Notes under the pieces: generated by a model
The model's database searches: none
The model's input: the letters and a program-made list of their open reading frames with translations, nothing else
Told to the model about the DNA's origin: nothing
Made by a program: the position numbers and the translations under genes
Assembly (NCBI GenBank): GCA_035610835.1
Contig: CM069444.1
Coordinates: 5,197,172 to 5,261,171, forward strand
Source: Ophiura sarsii
Lineage: Eukaryota > Echinodermata > Ophiuroidea > Amphilepidida > Ophiuridae
Direction: 5' to 3'
Length of the DNA: 64,000 nucleotides
Part shown: positions 1 to 12,065 of the stretch, one piece after another
Layout of the letters: each line of letters begins with the position of its first letter
How positions within the stretch are numbered: the first letter of the stretch is position 1

Positions 1-19
1 CAGAATTATTCATGCATCC

Positions 20-370
20 AATTTGTGGATTATGTAGCTATTAATGATTTGTGCCAGAATTAAGAGGAATACTAAACTAATCTTTGCTATTGTTATTGAT
101 AGATGATTTACAATATCTATGAATGCAAAGTATTGAAATGTAAACCATGTCATTTTCTTATTTGTATATGTGTAAATCCCATTGTACAGACTAGTAAATG
201 ACATGGTTTACGCAAATAATGCTAGCGGTCTTATTTTTCATCGGATTAATCTCAGATTTTCAGAATATTATCATTATTTATTAAGCTTTGCACTGACGGT
301 GAATTGGTTATGGTCCCGTGGTTTTGAAAAAGAAAAAAACAGCCATGAAAAAGAGTCCTATATTTGTTGA
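20..370. repeat. Dispersed repeat, copy 1 (mariner-like end)
   Basis: This block is repeated with scattered substitutions at about 27350-27715, in the same orientation. Shared stretches include ATGATTTACAATAT, AAATGACA(T/G)GGTTTACGCAA and TTAATCTCAGATTTTCAGAA. In the second copy the block runs to TACACCCTGTA, which resembles a Tc1/mariner-type terminus next to a TA target. Copy 1 has lost that terminus (about 360-380). Both short frames across it are non-coding in appearance. Confidence 0.7.
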
Positions 371-480
371 TACACGTACATGTACCTTGTATTTTGTTTC
401 CGGTGTAATGTTAAAGCATAATTCCTTTGATATTTTGTTTTTTTACAATATCCTTCTTTGAATAAAACAAACTTGAATCA

Positions 481-1784
481 CCATTTTGGCTGACCTTTAA
501 CCCTCGTCCTCCTGAGACGTTTTTATAACACTGTTAACTAAGGCCCCCTAAAACAATCCAAACCGAGATGCAGAATACACGTATGCTTAATTAGGTACCA
601 TGGTATAGCTAGAGGTCTCATCTTTCTATATATTCCAAAACAAGTACAAATATCCCACGCAAGACGTCACAATGACGTCACTAAACATGACCGACCTCAA
701 AATCCCGCCATATTCGTCTGTACAGTGAAATATGGACCAAAATTGAAATTGTCACAAAAAAAGTTCCAAATATCGGAATATCACCCGTTTTTTGCTTATA
801 AAAATGGAAATATGTTTCTAACATATACTATAAGATTCAGTACCATACAGTTTAGACATTTCAAAATGGCGATTTAAAAAAAATGTAAAGTGGCAGCTTA
901 CCCTATACCACCGGGTTAGGTGGTAAACCTCAATTGTTCGTCAAATGAGCGCAATTGATGTAAAAGCGATCACCTAGACGCCCAGGTCACTGTTCTCTGC
1001 GTTTAAGCGCAATTGGCGAACATTCTTAGGGGAGGGTGGTAACCCCCCAACCCCTAGAAGGACAAGGGTTATAAGCAACACATTAAAAAGGTGTGCGTAT
1101 CAAGTCGCAGACATTTGTAAATTTGCTTATGAGGCGGGCGCAATATTACTGTTGGCTGACTGTAATCTCTCTCTGACTGTAATCTCTCTTTTACAAATTG
1201 TCATGTTGTTATTGTTGGCGGTTGTTTTGTGCGGTGTTTTTTGTGGGTGATTTTTTCTTTTTTCTTCTTTTTTGGTAAGAGCTGTAAAGATAACGTGCTT
1301 CGCTTTACCGGTAAGTTTATCCAATTATGCATTTTTTGTATGTCGAGCTGAGATCAACTCATATTTTTAATTTAGTTAAAAGAAATGAGTCATATATAAT
1401 TCTGGAAGAATGCTTGCAGGGGAAACGCACACAAATAAAAACACACACAACCATACGAAACGTATTAGCACTCTGATGTAATTGATACAATGATGATATG
1501 CTTGTCTTTGTGAATACCTATCATGAAGTTTTCAGTAAATGCTGATGGTAAGTTCTATTGAGTCTGGATGGAGAAACCATTCAAAAGATGTGGTTCTTTC
1601 CTTTTTTCCCTACTTTTTAAACAAACTTCCCAACAGTTTTAAATGTTAATATTGTAAATGCAATACAAAATAGAGCAACTCAACTGAACAGCATGCATCT
1701 ACTTAATACACAACCTTTTGGGAAATCATAATCATGTTGGCGTGTAATATTTAATGAATTAACTTTTGTTTAAATGTTTACAAA
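481..1784. other. Gene-free stretch
   Basis: Apart from the CRE-like pair, nothing here could be supported as a gene. A G-rich patch at about 1030-1060 and a region of short partial inverted repeats (CAATTG/GCGAAC) at 925-1025 look like remnants of a small element. Short frames on both strands have the composition of random AT-rich DNA. Confidence 0.4.
663..680. promoter_or_regulatory. Paired CRE-like sites
   Basis: GACGTCA (663-669) is followed three bases later by the full palindrome TGACGTCA (673-680), the consensus CREB/ATF site. The pair lies in a gene-free stretch (481-1784). No start codon or TATA box follows closely, so a role in transcription is inference. Confidence 0.3.
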
Positions 1785-2150
1785 ATGACAAAATGACCGT
1801 GCATACGGCTTGAAATTAGAAACTCTCAATTAAGCATACTACATGCAAATGAGAGTAAACATACTTATCTGTATTAATCAGTCCATATCTTCTGATGTCG
1901 TTGCTCCACTTAGATTTAACTTTCAAATAGCGGGACATGGACGGACGATTTGTCGGGAAGAGTAAATCTACCCATATTAACGGCATAATCCTCGATGAGC
2001 CAATCAGGTAATTTAATATGTGTCGCCAGTGCCGTCGATCCATTCGTAAACTTGATATATGCGACTTGATATATTAAATGCAGCTAGCATATACTATTTT
2101 ATTACATAAATACGGTAATGGTTTCTAATTCAGAATTGAAAATATGGACA
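1785..2150 (-). repeat. Tandem-duplicated block, copy 1
   Basis: Aligns with about 2455-2815 in direct orientation (GCATATACTATTTTATTA, AAATACGGTAATGGTTTCTAATTC and TTTAATATGTGTCGCCA are shared). About 200 bp of it recurs inverted at 52738-52965. The three copies differ by substitutions and small indels. Confidence 0.75.
1916..2062 (-). pseudogene. Exon-like frame in the duplicated block
   Basis: The minus strand has an open frame of about 48 codons ending at TAA (1916-1918). It reads like protein (…DWLIEDYAVNMGRFT…, ending VPLFES) and has a possible CAAG acceptor just upstream. The inverted copy at 52.74 kb keeps the same frame and the same stop; the tandem copy at 2.6 kb is frameshifted. 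Most differences between the two open copies change the amino acid, so purifying selection is not evident. It could be the last exon of a gene or part of an element. The family is not recognised. Confidence 0.25.
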
Positions 2151-2454
2151 TACGGGGGGGAATAATTGGGACAGAGTGATTGTCATTGTCATACACAGGC
2201 CGCCGGTGGCCCTGTCATTTTTAAATGTTGCACCACTGCTGTTCAACGGATGGCGGGTTACGCCTTGAAGTGAATGGTGTGTTTTGTTATCTAAATGTTA
2301 TAGTGAAGGCTTTTATTTTTTATTTCACCACTGGTCATAACTTAAGGCACTCACTCATTATACAAAATATGAACCAAATATGCCAACCTTCGTGTCCCCC
2401 CCCCCCCCCTGCATGTGTCACTCTTAAATATATTCATTTTGTTCGTTTAAGCTA

Positions 2455-2815
2455 AAAAATCATAAAATGACCGTACGATAGGATTTGGAATTAGAATGCT
2501 GTCAAGCATACGCAATGGCTGCGATTGGGAATGAACATTTTGATATGTTTTAATCCGTCCAAATGTTCTGATGTCGTAACTCTATTTAGATATTGTCAAA
2601 ATAGCGCGACAGAGACATTTTGTTAGGAAAATTAAAGCTGTACCCATATAACGTAATAATTCGATAAGCCGAAAGTGTAATTTAATATGTGTCGCCATTG
2701 CGGATGAATTCTGTCGTAGACTTGAAACATAAACTGCAACTAGCATATACTATTTTATTAAATAAATACGGTAATGGTTTCTAATTCACCATTGCAAATA
2801 TGGACATAATGTTAC
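2455..2815 (-). repeat. Tandem-duplicated block, copy 2
   Basis: Second, more degraded copy of the 1785-2150 block, about 670 bp downstream. The reading frame that is open in copy 1 contains indels here. Confidence 0.7.
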
Positions 2816-2943
2816 AGAACGATTGTGATGGGATGGTTTATATTGCCATCGTCAATCAGCAGAAGGGCACGCAGATCTTGATTTACGTCGCCAATTAGCT
2901 TGTCCACAAAATGACAGATTGCGCTTTTTTGGGTAGCTTTAAT
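2812..2943 (-). CDS. Candidate exon, unknown protein
   Basis: The minus strand is open for about 43 codons to a TAA at 2812-2814 and has a protein-like composition (motifs CHFVDKLIGDVNQD and LRALLLIDDGN). It abuts the degraded duplicated block, so it may belong to the same locus. The complementary strand is also partly open with a possible cag acceptor, so even the strand is uncertain. No family is recognised. Confidence 0.2.
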   Translation of the reverse strand: MKATQKSAICHFVDKLIGDVNQDLRALLLIDDGNINHPITIVL

Positions 2944-4817
2944 TTACGGGGTACTGTCCCGGGGTATTGTTTAAAATTAAAAAGGCCAAACTGCAAAACA
3001 TATACGTAAGGTTCTTACGTATAGGTGACTTGTACGTAAGACTAAATTGTACGATAGCCGCCTAAGAAATAGTTTGCATGACTACGTACTAGCATCAATG
3101 AAAATTGAAGTAAACCATTGTAAATATTTTCATAATTAGTTAGAATTATTTACTTTGGCCCAAGCATGGACACAAGGCTAGAGGACCACCACGAAATAAT
3201 TACATCAAGCTTTTATCAGAAGATACAGGACTAACTAGGCAGAACATTACAAACTGCATGTTTGAAAGACCAGTATGGAAGGCCATCACAGAAGCAAGTA
3301 AGCAACTTTGGCCTCAGTTCCATTTTTACTAGGTGGATTGAAAATATGATGATGCGAAATATTGATTTGGCTACTGTCGTAAAATTCTGACGTACAAGTC
3401 ACGTGTGAACAATCCTTACTTACAATGGAATTACCGTCTTTCTACTCTCTAGTTATTTACGTAAACATATCTTTGTCAGTTTTGTGTCTGGTTAGACCGA
3501 AATTACGCGATCGTTTTGAATAAATATTGTAGCATTTAGTGACGTCAGTGCATGTTGAAGCGAAGTGAGGTGATTTATGCCAAACATGAACAAATCACGC
3601 TATCGATGACAATCCAGGGTTCATTTTACTATGTAAAACTTACGTGACCATCTTGTTATCAAAATATCCAATTTCTTATGACATACAGCATTGTGTTGCA
3701 ATGATTTTTTTGAAACAGTTATGTAATTTTCTATTTGAGTATTTTCCCCAGGTTAAAATGATCCACGTGGCCAATGTATATGCACCTTTAATCCTTGAAT
3801 ACTCATGATTTACCAATTTGAAAGCTTTCTACGGAAATAAAACCCAATATTTGAACCAGTAGAAATATATATATAGTAGTGAAACAATTGATTCTTCTAT
3901 GACCAAGTGATGGCACCTCACCCGTATGCAAAGTTAAACAGTAGCAGACATTGAAAATCAAGTCAAATAAAGGCTAACAGCTTCAACTACTTTGGGTCTG
4001 AATCAAAACAGGACGATGGCTTAATTTTGAGTTTCCACCCATTTATATCGACTCTACTGATCATCCAGGAAACTCATGGATGTCCGTAAACGTGAAATAA
4101 GTTCAGTTATATGGAAAGGATTGGATAATCATTTCAGATCACATTTCGTGACGGATTTCACAACATATGGCCGTGTTGAAAAAGCACAGTGCGGTGTTAA
4201 TTAGCGTTATGTAATGAATATTTTAGTACCAGATACGCATGTCGTTGCCTCAGGTAGACTGATGCGTTTACTTTGGCAAACTCATCTACCCAATTCTCAA
4301 ATTCTTCAAATCATTGTAAAACTCCTTCGGGGAACTCCTTGAGGGAGCACTCCATATTTGAATGCACGATGCATCGATTTGCTAAGACAACAGAGCCATT
4401 ACTAGAAGCGCAATGGCTCGAGGACTCCTTCATCGGAAGCCGAATACCTCGAAGACACTTACGCGCTTACATCAGTAATCAATAATACCTAGAAGGCATT
4501 CGCTCTACTTAACAGAAGTCATTATAAATATGGCAATATTATTCTCAAAGAGAGACATTCATTTCAGACACGTGAATCTGTTTGCAGCTTCAAGCATCTC
4601 CCGCCTATCAACCATCTTCATTATTGAAGAGATAGTTTTAAAGAGTTGGCTGTAAATCTGAGAAAAAGCACATAAAGTTCCCCAACACAAATACAAAAAT
4701 GGTTTATTACCAACTATCACACCATATTGATGAAGAAATTGATTTGATATTCGTCCAGTATTCAGAAAGCCACCTTGGAGGTGTCATAAGCAGATAAGTT
4801 ATCAATTGTGTTTAAGC
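2944..4817. other. Gene-free stretch
   Basis: AT-rich sequence with no supported gene. A frame at 4273-4485 (+) lacks coding character. The sequence around 2995-3040 contains TACGTAAG repeated in both orientations (3004-3033), a short local inverted repeat. Confidence 0.35.
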
Positions 4818-4821
4818 TTAA

Positions 4822-5101
4822 CACTTTCCATGCGGCAGGCGCATGCAGACGTCATTCCAAAGTGTCACCAAATGTTTCAAAATGTCAAAATAATTAAATG
4901 TCATTAACATATTTGGAATAACCATGAGAACTAGATTAAAATAAGGTTCAGTTCTAATGGTGAACCTTATTCTTTATATTATTATTAAACTATATATATT
5001 AAAATATGGTTCAGTAATTTTTGAGAGAGGCTTTGAAAGTAGGGAATGGTTTATGAAAAATCTGTTTAAAAATAGTAAAACTAATAGCAGCGTGGAAAGT
5101 G
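4822..5101 (+). mobile_element. piggyBac-like MITE, copy 1
   Basis: Starts after TTAA (4818-4821) with CACTTTCCATGCGGC and ends AGCGTGGAAAGTG followed by TTAG, a decayed TTAA. Inverted ends CACTTTCC-GCGGC and a TTAA target duplication are typical of piggyBac-derived non-autonomous elements (established knowledge). Interior stretches (AAATGTTTCAAAATGTCAAAAT, split here by a short insertion; GGTTCAGTAATT; GAAAGT(A/T)GGGAA) recur in five other copies in this window. It encodes nothing. Confidence 0.75.
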
Positions 5102-5164
5102 TTAGATTCCTTCACGATAAAACCTCGTGTGCTTAAAATATATGGGTGTTTTTTTGTTGTTGTT

Positions 5165-5169
5165 ATTAC

Positions 5170-5200
<31 letters not shown>

Positions 5201-5201
5201 T
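5165..5201 (+). repeat. (ATT)n microsatellite
   Basis: About twelve near-perfect ATT trinucleotides in a row, just downstream of the piggyBac-like MITE. Confidence 0.95.
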
Positions 5202-6010
5202 TTAGTTTTCCTATTTACATTATGTATATTTATTCCCATAGTAGAACTAAAACTCTCAGTTCTAATACATGGAAATTAAAATAAATTGTTAACACGTGAG
5301 TTTTGAAAATGGTCATAAATAATGATCTGTTGTGGCTATATTACTACTGCCCTGGAAAGAGCAATGTATATTTAATACACGTTATGTATCGGGTAGGTAA
5401 TTATCTATGGAGGATGGAAGATGTTCAATTATCACGGCAGGTCACTGACGCAGTTATCTGTAAATTGGGGTTAATAAGCAACATAGCGTTGTGTTGTAAT
5501 AGATTATTCTGGATCCAATTTATGATAGTAAGTTTCTTGTTATCTTCTCGTCTGATGATTGCGAAAGCGTGAAACTCAGAGTTACGACGTGTATTCCAGA
5601 ATCTCTATTACCTTGAATTTTTATTGCGCTCTGCCTTGCATTCAAAGGTAGTCTACCGGCATAATTTCGATACATGATATTTAGTTTCTATTATTAAATC
5701 GATATAGATGTCAAATTTAAGGTGAAATCCTTCTTCGCGCTTTTCATTTGCAGTGATTGCTATTTATTTATGTGTGTCAACACATCTCACATGTCCCCAA
5801 ACTCACCGTAAGTTACTCCAATTAGTATCCTCCTTTAATAGCCTACATTGCAAAACTGAGTTTGTATTTTGATAATTACAAAAGAAAGAAAGAAGTTCAA
5901 TATAAAACTTGATTGAACCATATTTTCCACCTATATATTACCCTAACACAATAACTATTGCCTTTTGATATTCTAATTCTATTTAACCCAGGGGGATTCC
6001 TCAATCTACA
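5202..6010. other. Gene-free stretch
   Basis: No supported gene. The frame at 5303-5572 (+) uses a non-ATG start or weak context and has no recognisable features. TTAACCC at 5983-5989 resembles a piggyBac end but the better-matching end of the neighbouring MITE lies at about 6011. Confidence 0.3.
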
Positions 6011-6255
6011 ACAATTTCAACGCGGCTATTGGATTTACCAAGATACAAAAGAGATTGTTCAGAAACCTAACCCAACTTGCAAATTCTATATCAAGGATTA
6101 CTGAACCAATACTAGGCATGTTTGTACTTATTTCAATGCCTTTTTCATGGTGATTCTAAATATGGAAATGAAATTCAATCATTTTAATAATTATTGTTGA
6201 TACATTTGGTGACATTTTGGAATGTCGTCTGCAGATGCCTGCCGCCTGGAAAGTG
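6011..6255 (-). mobile_element. piggyBac-like MITE, copy 2
   Basis: Inverted relative to copy 1. The right end reads GCCGCCTGGAAAGTG followed by TTAA (6256-6259). The sequence GTCGTCTGCAGA lies just inside it, as in the other copies. The left end (CAATTTCAACGCGGC) is decayed and its TTAA is lost. Confidence 0.7.
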
Positions 6256-6259
6256 TTAA

Positions 6260-7203
6260 CTAAAGCCAAAACGGTAATCAAACGTAGTATGCCCTTGGTA
6301 ACGTCTGATTATGAGTGAACATGTAAACTCGAAACATTTGTTTGACTATGGTTGCCCTATAGTGTAATGTATTGCTGCGTGAACGCCTCTAGTGTTATAA
6401 ACAAGACTTGTGCAATTATCTCCCTGTCTTAAAATAGTCACTCATTAGTAATGAAGCGTACTTGATAATAAACATTGGATCATATTAAGAAACACAATAG
6501 TGTGTATAATGACCTAGGTAGATATCGCGGGTAAAATAACGCCTGCCGGCAAATGAGTTTTAGCGCCTATCTAGCGCTCATTCGCCGACAATCATGACAC
6601 TCGAAATGCTCCTGCTCTAACTAAATGAACTAACGGGGACTATCATCTCATCTCGTACTGCGCATGTCCGAGATGAAACACATACACCTGTACAAGTCCA
6701 CATGGGTTATCCAATGCATGTACTCAACGGGTTTAAATCGTTGCAGATTGTTGGTATAATACCTAACGATTTTTTCCTCCTCTTCGTACTACCGTGAAAG
6801 TAATGGTACTACTAAGCAAAACACAGATTAATCAACACTCAATCTGTCACAGGTACATTTATTGCTGATCATACTCGCCCAGCACTGATGCATGTAAACA
6901 AATTGGACTGATTCAACGATAAATAAAAAGCGTAGTTTATCTGTCAGCGCTGTGTTTACGTAGATGGAATGCTTTCGTACTAAGGCTTTCGATGTTATCA
7001 CTATCCGCAGAGCTCTTACCGAAGTTTATTGGATAAGTTCGTTCTACTTTCACTCTGGACTGATAAGGAATTTATGAAGTAGCAATATTCCCAGACACTA
7101 CTTGAACTTTCCTGCAGCTGCAGAGGTTCCTTCAAGTAGCAGTAACATTATTTCTTCTTCGATATTTTATGTGTCGATGTATGACGTGCCAATGTTTTGC
7201 ACA
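6260..7203. other. Upstream region of candidate gene
   Basis: No gene seen. It precedes the candidate start codon at 7204. No convincing TATA box close to that start could be identified; ATAAATAAAAAG at about 6922 is AT-rich but far upstream. Confidence 0.25.
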
Positions 7204-7254
7204 ATGAAAAGGACGACATGCCTGGCGGTATTTTGGATCAGCTGTGCTGTAACG
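7204..7254 (+). CDS. Candidate exon 1: signal peptide
   Basis: ATG in good context (A at -3) opens 17 codons reading MKRTTCLAVFWISCAVT: a basic start followed by a hydrophobic stretch, as in a secretory signal peptide. It ends exactly at a strong donor, ACG|GTACGT, in phase 0. The next two candidate exons start and end in phase 0 as well, which is the main support. The protein family is not recognised. Confidence 0.4.
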
Positions 7255-7437
7255 GTACGTATAATTAATAAATGCAATTATTGATATGTCACACTTTTGC
7301 TAACGATGTAGGAAAAATGCTAATGAATGCTGTTTGTGTGTTTCTGTAAACGTGATTACAAATGACAAGGTTGATTTTATCAGTAGCGTTCGCTATCACA
7401 CTTTTGATTAAATGAGGAGGAGGCACGCAAAATGTAG

Positions 7438-7530
7438 ATTGTCATTCAAGGAGAAATACATGCCGAATGCCCAAATGCCTTCCCACTGTATGGAGAACTT
7501 GTCGAACTTAGTGAGAAGGGGAACATAAAG
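7438..7530 (+). CDS. Candidate exon 2
   Basis: A 93-bp (31-codon) segment between an acceptor ATGTAG| and a donor AAG|GTAATA, open in phase 0 throughout. Its protein-like reading contains EIHAECPNAFPLYGELVEL and one cysteine. The intron from exon 1 would be 183 bp. It has no stop in this frame and would place the mature N terminus of a secreted protein here. Not tested by transcript data. Confidence 0.4.
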
Positions 7531-7722
7531 GTAATAAATTTCTTTTTTAAAGTTTCAGAAAAGGTTCGAAAATCTTTTTCTTTATAGCTACCTCTAATGT
7601 TGCTCAAACACAGTGAAACTGATAAAACTTATTGTATGATCTCTTGTTAAATTGAGCATAAAACCGGTTTGAAACCCCAACTAATCTGCTTTTAATCATT
7701 AATAACATTTATTTTGCACTAG

Positions 7723-7770
7723 GGAATGTCATGTCACTGCAGCGTTTATAATTTTCTTGGAGACAATAAA
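7723..7770 (+). CDS. Candidate exon 3
   Basis: A 48-bp phase-0 segment (GMSCHCSVYNFLGDNK) between a good acceptor (pyrimidine-rich, GCACTAG|) and a moderate donor AAA|GTATGG. The pair of cysteines (CHC) resembles the CRC at the start of the proposed last exon. The following intron would be about 6.2 kb and contain two foldback elements. Confidence 0.35.
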
Positions 7771-7931
7771 GTATGGCATTTGTAGTATATGTGGTACTAG
7801 TCTATACTAATAAGCATACATTATCTTTGACTGTAAAACCGTAACGCCACTGTTGTGTTAACATGTTTCTGAAAAAGAGAAAAAAGGAAACAATTCTCTT
7901 TTTGAACACAGCAATTATAACGAGGGTAAAG

Positions 7932-7957
7932 AACATGTGTTCTTTTTGAACACATGT
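7932..7957. repeat. Perfect short inverted repeat
   Basis: AACATGTGTTC and its exact reverse complement are separated by TTTT. The structure lies in the proposed large intron; its function is unknown. Confidence 0.8.
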
Positions 7958-9235
7958 TGTTTATTTACCCAGGGTAATATGACGATGTCAGTGACCTGAT
8001 AATTGATCAATATACTATTGATTATTAGAATACTGCACTGCCAATGGCAAATCAATATTGCAGTGTATATAAACAAAATGCTGTGATTTTTGTTCGGGCT
8101 TATTTGACAAGTAACCACATCTGCCTGATTTAAATGCTGTTCTAGAATGTTGGTAAAGAGATGCAATGGGTCGACACAATAGCGAATTATATTATGTATA
8201 ATGCAGGTTGTATAAAGTTCATCAATCTTAAGACATCATGTACATCACACATTATTTGTTTGCCCTTTTTATGAAGTCTTCCCTAATTTATCACGTGCTT
8301 TCTTCTGAAGACACTTATGCGCTGCATCTATGTATTGCATATATATAATGTGCTATAAGTACAGAATATAGTCACAGGTTATAAGTGAGTGATATGTGAT
8401 ATGCTTTAGAATTCAATATACTAGTTGTATTCGTTTCTTAAAGAATGTTATTATTATCAATATTTGGAAAGGGGGAATATTAAAGCAGTACCGCAGTTTC
8501 CTCTCATATAAGTGGATTTGTTTCATTATTTCTTATTGTGATGTTACTGAATTAGTTTACTGCGTTCTTCATTGGCGATGTGTGTCTTTTTGAAATTGTG
8601 CACTTCGCCTAATAGTCGGGGATCTACGGAGGGTTAGTGTGCACCCCCCAGGACTCCCCCAAACCAACTTTTTTTACTTCCTATTATGATCTTAAGACAT
8701 AATCAGGATGTTACCAAAAATATTTTCATATTGCTAAGGGGTTATGCAAGATGGCGTCCAAAATGGCCGCCATAACTGGTCAAATCTCATAAAATGACAT
8801 ATAGCAATCAAATTATATGGTGAAAGTATAGTTTTAATAGTGGGATGTATGTATTAGACCACTAGACACTCATATCCAGAACTTTTGCTCTGTTAACACA
8901 CCTAAATCCAAGATGGCTGCCAAAATGGCCGCCAAAATGGGTAAAATTCCATATATTGGCATATATAAACCAACATGTATGATCAGAGTATAGTTTTAAC
9001 AATGGGATGTATGTGTTAGACCACTAGAAACTCAAATCTAGTATTTTTACTTTGTAAACATACCTTAAAACCAAAATGGCCGCCAAATTAATAGTCGAAA
9101 GTGGTCAAAATTCCATAAAATAGCATAATATCAACCAAAATGTATGATAAAAATATAATTGTAATGATGGGATGTATGTGTTAGACCACAAGTAACTCAT
9201 ATCCAGTATCTGTGCTCTGTTATCATAGTTCAAAA

Positions 9236-9307
9236 TCCAAAATGGCTGCCAAAATGGCTGCCAAAATGGCTGCCAAAATGGCTGCCAAAATGGCCCCCAA
9301 AATGGTT
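9236..9307 (+). repeat. 12-bp AAAATGGCTGCC minisatellite
   Basis: Within the left arm of the foldback, AAAATGGCTGCC is repeated about four times perfectly and then with small changes (CCCCC, TTCCT). This looks like local expansion of the motif found once or twice in the other units. Confidence 0.9.
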
Positions 9308-11164
9308 CCTAAAGTGGTTGCAAAATTGTCAAATTCCATGAAATGGGATAATATCAACCTAAATGTATGATGAAAACATAGTTTTAATGATCGGATGTAT
9401 GTATTAGACCACTAGTAACTCATATCTAGTATTTTTGCTTTGTTAACATACTTAGAAATCCAAAATGGCCCCCAAAATGGGTCCCGAAATGACTGAACAA
9501 ATTGTCGAAATTCCGTAAAATGGTATAATATCAACCAAAATGTATGATGAAAGTATAGTTTTAACATTAGGATGTATGTATTAGACCACTAGTAACCCAT
9601 ATCCAGTATATTTGCATTGTAATAACATACTTTAAATCCAAAATGGCCACCAAAATGGCCGCTGTAAATACACAAATAGTCTACATGAGTGTATGATAAT
9701 CCACAATATATATTGTAAGAGTGTATATTACATCAAATTCACCAAATAGTAGTATGTTTGAAACTGCTAAGCTATTGCTTTTAGATATAAGGCCCACCTC
9801 TCTGACAATTTTGACTCTGTATCACTTTCCAAAATGGCTTCCAGAGTAGTTAAGTTGATGTTAAATGACCTAAAACAATTGTTTTGTATTGTAAATGACC
9901 ATACTATGTAATACCAATACCCCCAAATTTAATAAGACAGCATTCAATATATGACTGTCTATGATAAAGCCTAGGGGCTTAGATCTTGTTTGAGTATTTT
10001 GAAATATCCAAGATGGCTGCAAAAGGTTAAAATAACTGAAAAACAGTATTAGATTTATTGTTAGTGTTACATTAGATATGAACAATGTTGGGGTATTGCC
10101 CAGCACTAATATTATATAGTAATAAAGTATCGCCCAAGACGAGGGGTCGAAATGGCAGGTACACAAGAAGATCTATGTGTCTTGACTGCTCATTAATGTC
10201 TATAAAGACACACTTTATACTATTGTAACAAACAAAAGATTATATCTGTAGATTTTAATCCACCAGTAAACGTATCTGTATGTGACAAGGTATATTTGAA
10301 TGGTATAGACTCCATATTTTGATCAATTGGTGGCTTCCTGTGGTAATTATAGCCATTTGGAGGTTATTATACACTCATGTAGACTATTTTTACATTTACA
10401 GCGGCCATTTTGGTGGCCATCTTGGTTTTAAAGTATGTTATTACAATGCAAATATACTGGATATGAGTTACCAGTGGTCTAATACATACACCCAAATGTT
10501 AAATCTATACTTTCAACATACATTTTGTTTGATATTATCCCATTTTATGGAATTCCAACAACTTGTTCAGTCATTTTGGGGGCCATTTTGGATTTCTAAG
10601 TATGTTAACAAAGGACAAATACTAGATGAGAGTTACTAGTGGTCTAACACATACATTTCATCGTTAAAACTATATTTTTATCATACATTTCGGTTGATAT
10701 TATACTATTTTATGGACTTTTGACCACTTTTGACCATTTTTGGCCATTAATTTGGCGGCCATTTTGGTTTTAAAGTATGTTAACAAAACAAAAATACTAG
10801 ATATGAGTTTCTAGTGGTCTAACACATACATCCCATTGTTAAAACTATACTCTGATCATACATGTTGGTTTATATATGCCAATATATAGAATTTTACCAA
10901 TTTTGGATTTAGGTGTGTTAACAAAGCAAAAGTTCTGGAAATGAGTGTCTAGTGGTCTAATACATACATCCCACTATTAAAACTATACTTTCACTATACA
11001 ATTTGATTGCTATATGTCATTTTATGAGATTTGACCAGTTATGGCGGCCATTTTGGACGCCATCTTGCATAACCCCTTAGCAATATGAAAATATTTTTGG
11101 TAACATCCTGATTATGTCTTAGGATCATAATAGGAAGTAAAACAAGTTGGTTTGGGGGAGTCCT

Positions 11165-11182
11165 GGGGGGGGGGGGGGGGGG
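11165..11182 (+). repeat. Poly(G) tract (18)
   Basis: Eighteen consecutive G inside the right end of the foldback; the matching left end has only CCCCCC, so the tract has expanded on one side. Confidence 0.95.
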
Positions 11183-11833
11183 TGCACACTAACCCTCCGT
11201 AGATCCCCGACTATAATAGGTTGGTCCCATTCGGTCCTCTTAATACAATTAAATCAGTACAATTCACTCGTTATGCTTCGTAGACTAGAGAATCAACACG
11301 AAGTATACCTTTGTATATAAAATGATCATACTATGAAAATTCTTGATTAAAGTATTTTTACGAACTTTATTTTTAAAAATTTTCCTGCATCATAGTGCAT
11401 ATTTGCCACTACATGTATTATACACAGCTTACGTTGTATTTGCTATGGAACGCCTGCAGACTAATTTCGAGTACTCAACCTTAAAATCGACTGTCTAAAC
11501 ATAAAACATTGTAAAAGGTCAAAATCCCTAACTTCAGCGAGCATAGCATAATGTGTACATTCACCGTTCTTAATTATTCCCATTCATTATCTATAATGAG
11601 AATAATATGTATACATTGCCAAATTAGGTGTGCATAATATAGCGGAAAAATAAGATACGCTGGGAGTCTTGTTGGGGTTTGCTCAGTTGCATGCTCTCAA
11701 TATATCTTAGACTGGGTCACGGCCAAAAAGTGTGCGTTTACTCGTGGAATTCCAAAAGTAATTAGCATACATATATATATGAATATGCAAACGAATACCA
11801 AGCATGAGCATTTGTATACAGCAACAACAGAAA

Positions 11834-12065
11834 TACCACCCGATTGGTCCAATGCAAATGCAGTGCGTCGAACGATCGTCACGCCGCGCAATGGAAGGAA
11901 AATGGTGCGCCCTATCGCGTCACGCGGTGTACAACGCCGTGTGAAACTATCGGCGCACTGCGGCGTGATGGTGCGTTGATTAGCTCATTATTATTCACGG
12001 ATTTATCAGTGCACACTTTTGGAACAGTATTTCCTTTCAGTCTTCATATTTGAGCACTCTCGTAG
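11834..12065 (+). repeat. Dispersed ~280-bp repeat, copy 1
   Basis: Similar to 33528-33815 and 34220-34495. Shared features are GATTGGTC near the start, CGATCGTCACGC, the palindrome-rich segment GCGTCACGCG-TGTACAAC, ATGGTGCGT(T/G), TAAGCTCATT/TTAGCTCATT, and CACTTTTGGAAC near the end. Open frames on both strands here are shared by-products of the GC-rich repeat. The element type is unknown; no clear ends are seen. Confidence 0.6.

Larger units (their letters stand above)
8613..11213. mobile_element. 2.6-kb foldback element with AAAATGGC units
   Basis: The ends are exact inverted repeats (TAGTCGGGGATCTACGGAGG … and its complement) flanked by TAA on both sides (8610-8612 and 11214-11216). The left arm is a series of about six units of roughly 160-180 bp. 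Each contains a block of CAAAATGGC(C/T)GCC motifs and then a conserved spacer (AATATCAACCAAAATGTATGAT, GGGATGTATGTRTTAGACCA, ACTCATATCCAGTAT). The right arm carries the units inverted (GCGGCCATTTTGG). The centre (about 9670-10390) is less repetitive. A G18 run sits inside the right end. A 3-bp TWA duplication is the preference of PIF/Harbinger elements (established), but no transposase is present, so the superfamily is inference. Confidence 0.85.

Noticed and set aside
9236..9307. Coding tandem repeat
   Set aside because: The 12-bp unit preserves a frame by length only and sits in a transposable element arm.
10319..10639. 106-codon plus-strand frame
   Set aside because: It lies in the right arm of the AAAATGGC foldback, where units keep accidental frames.
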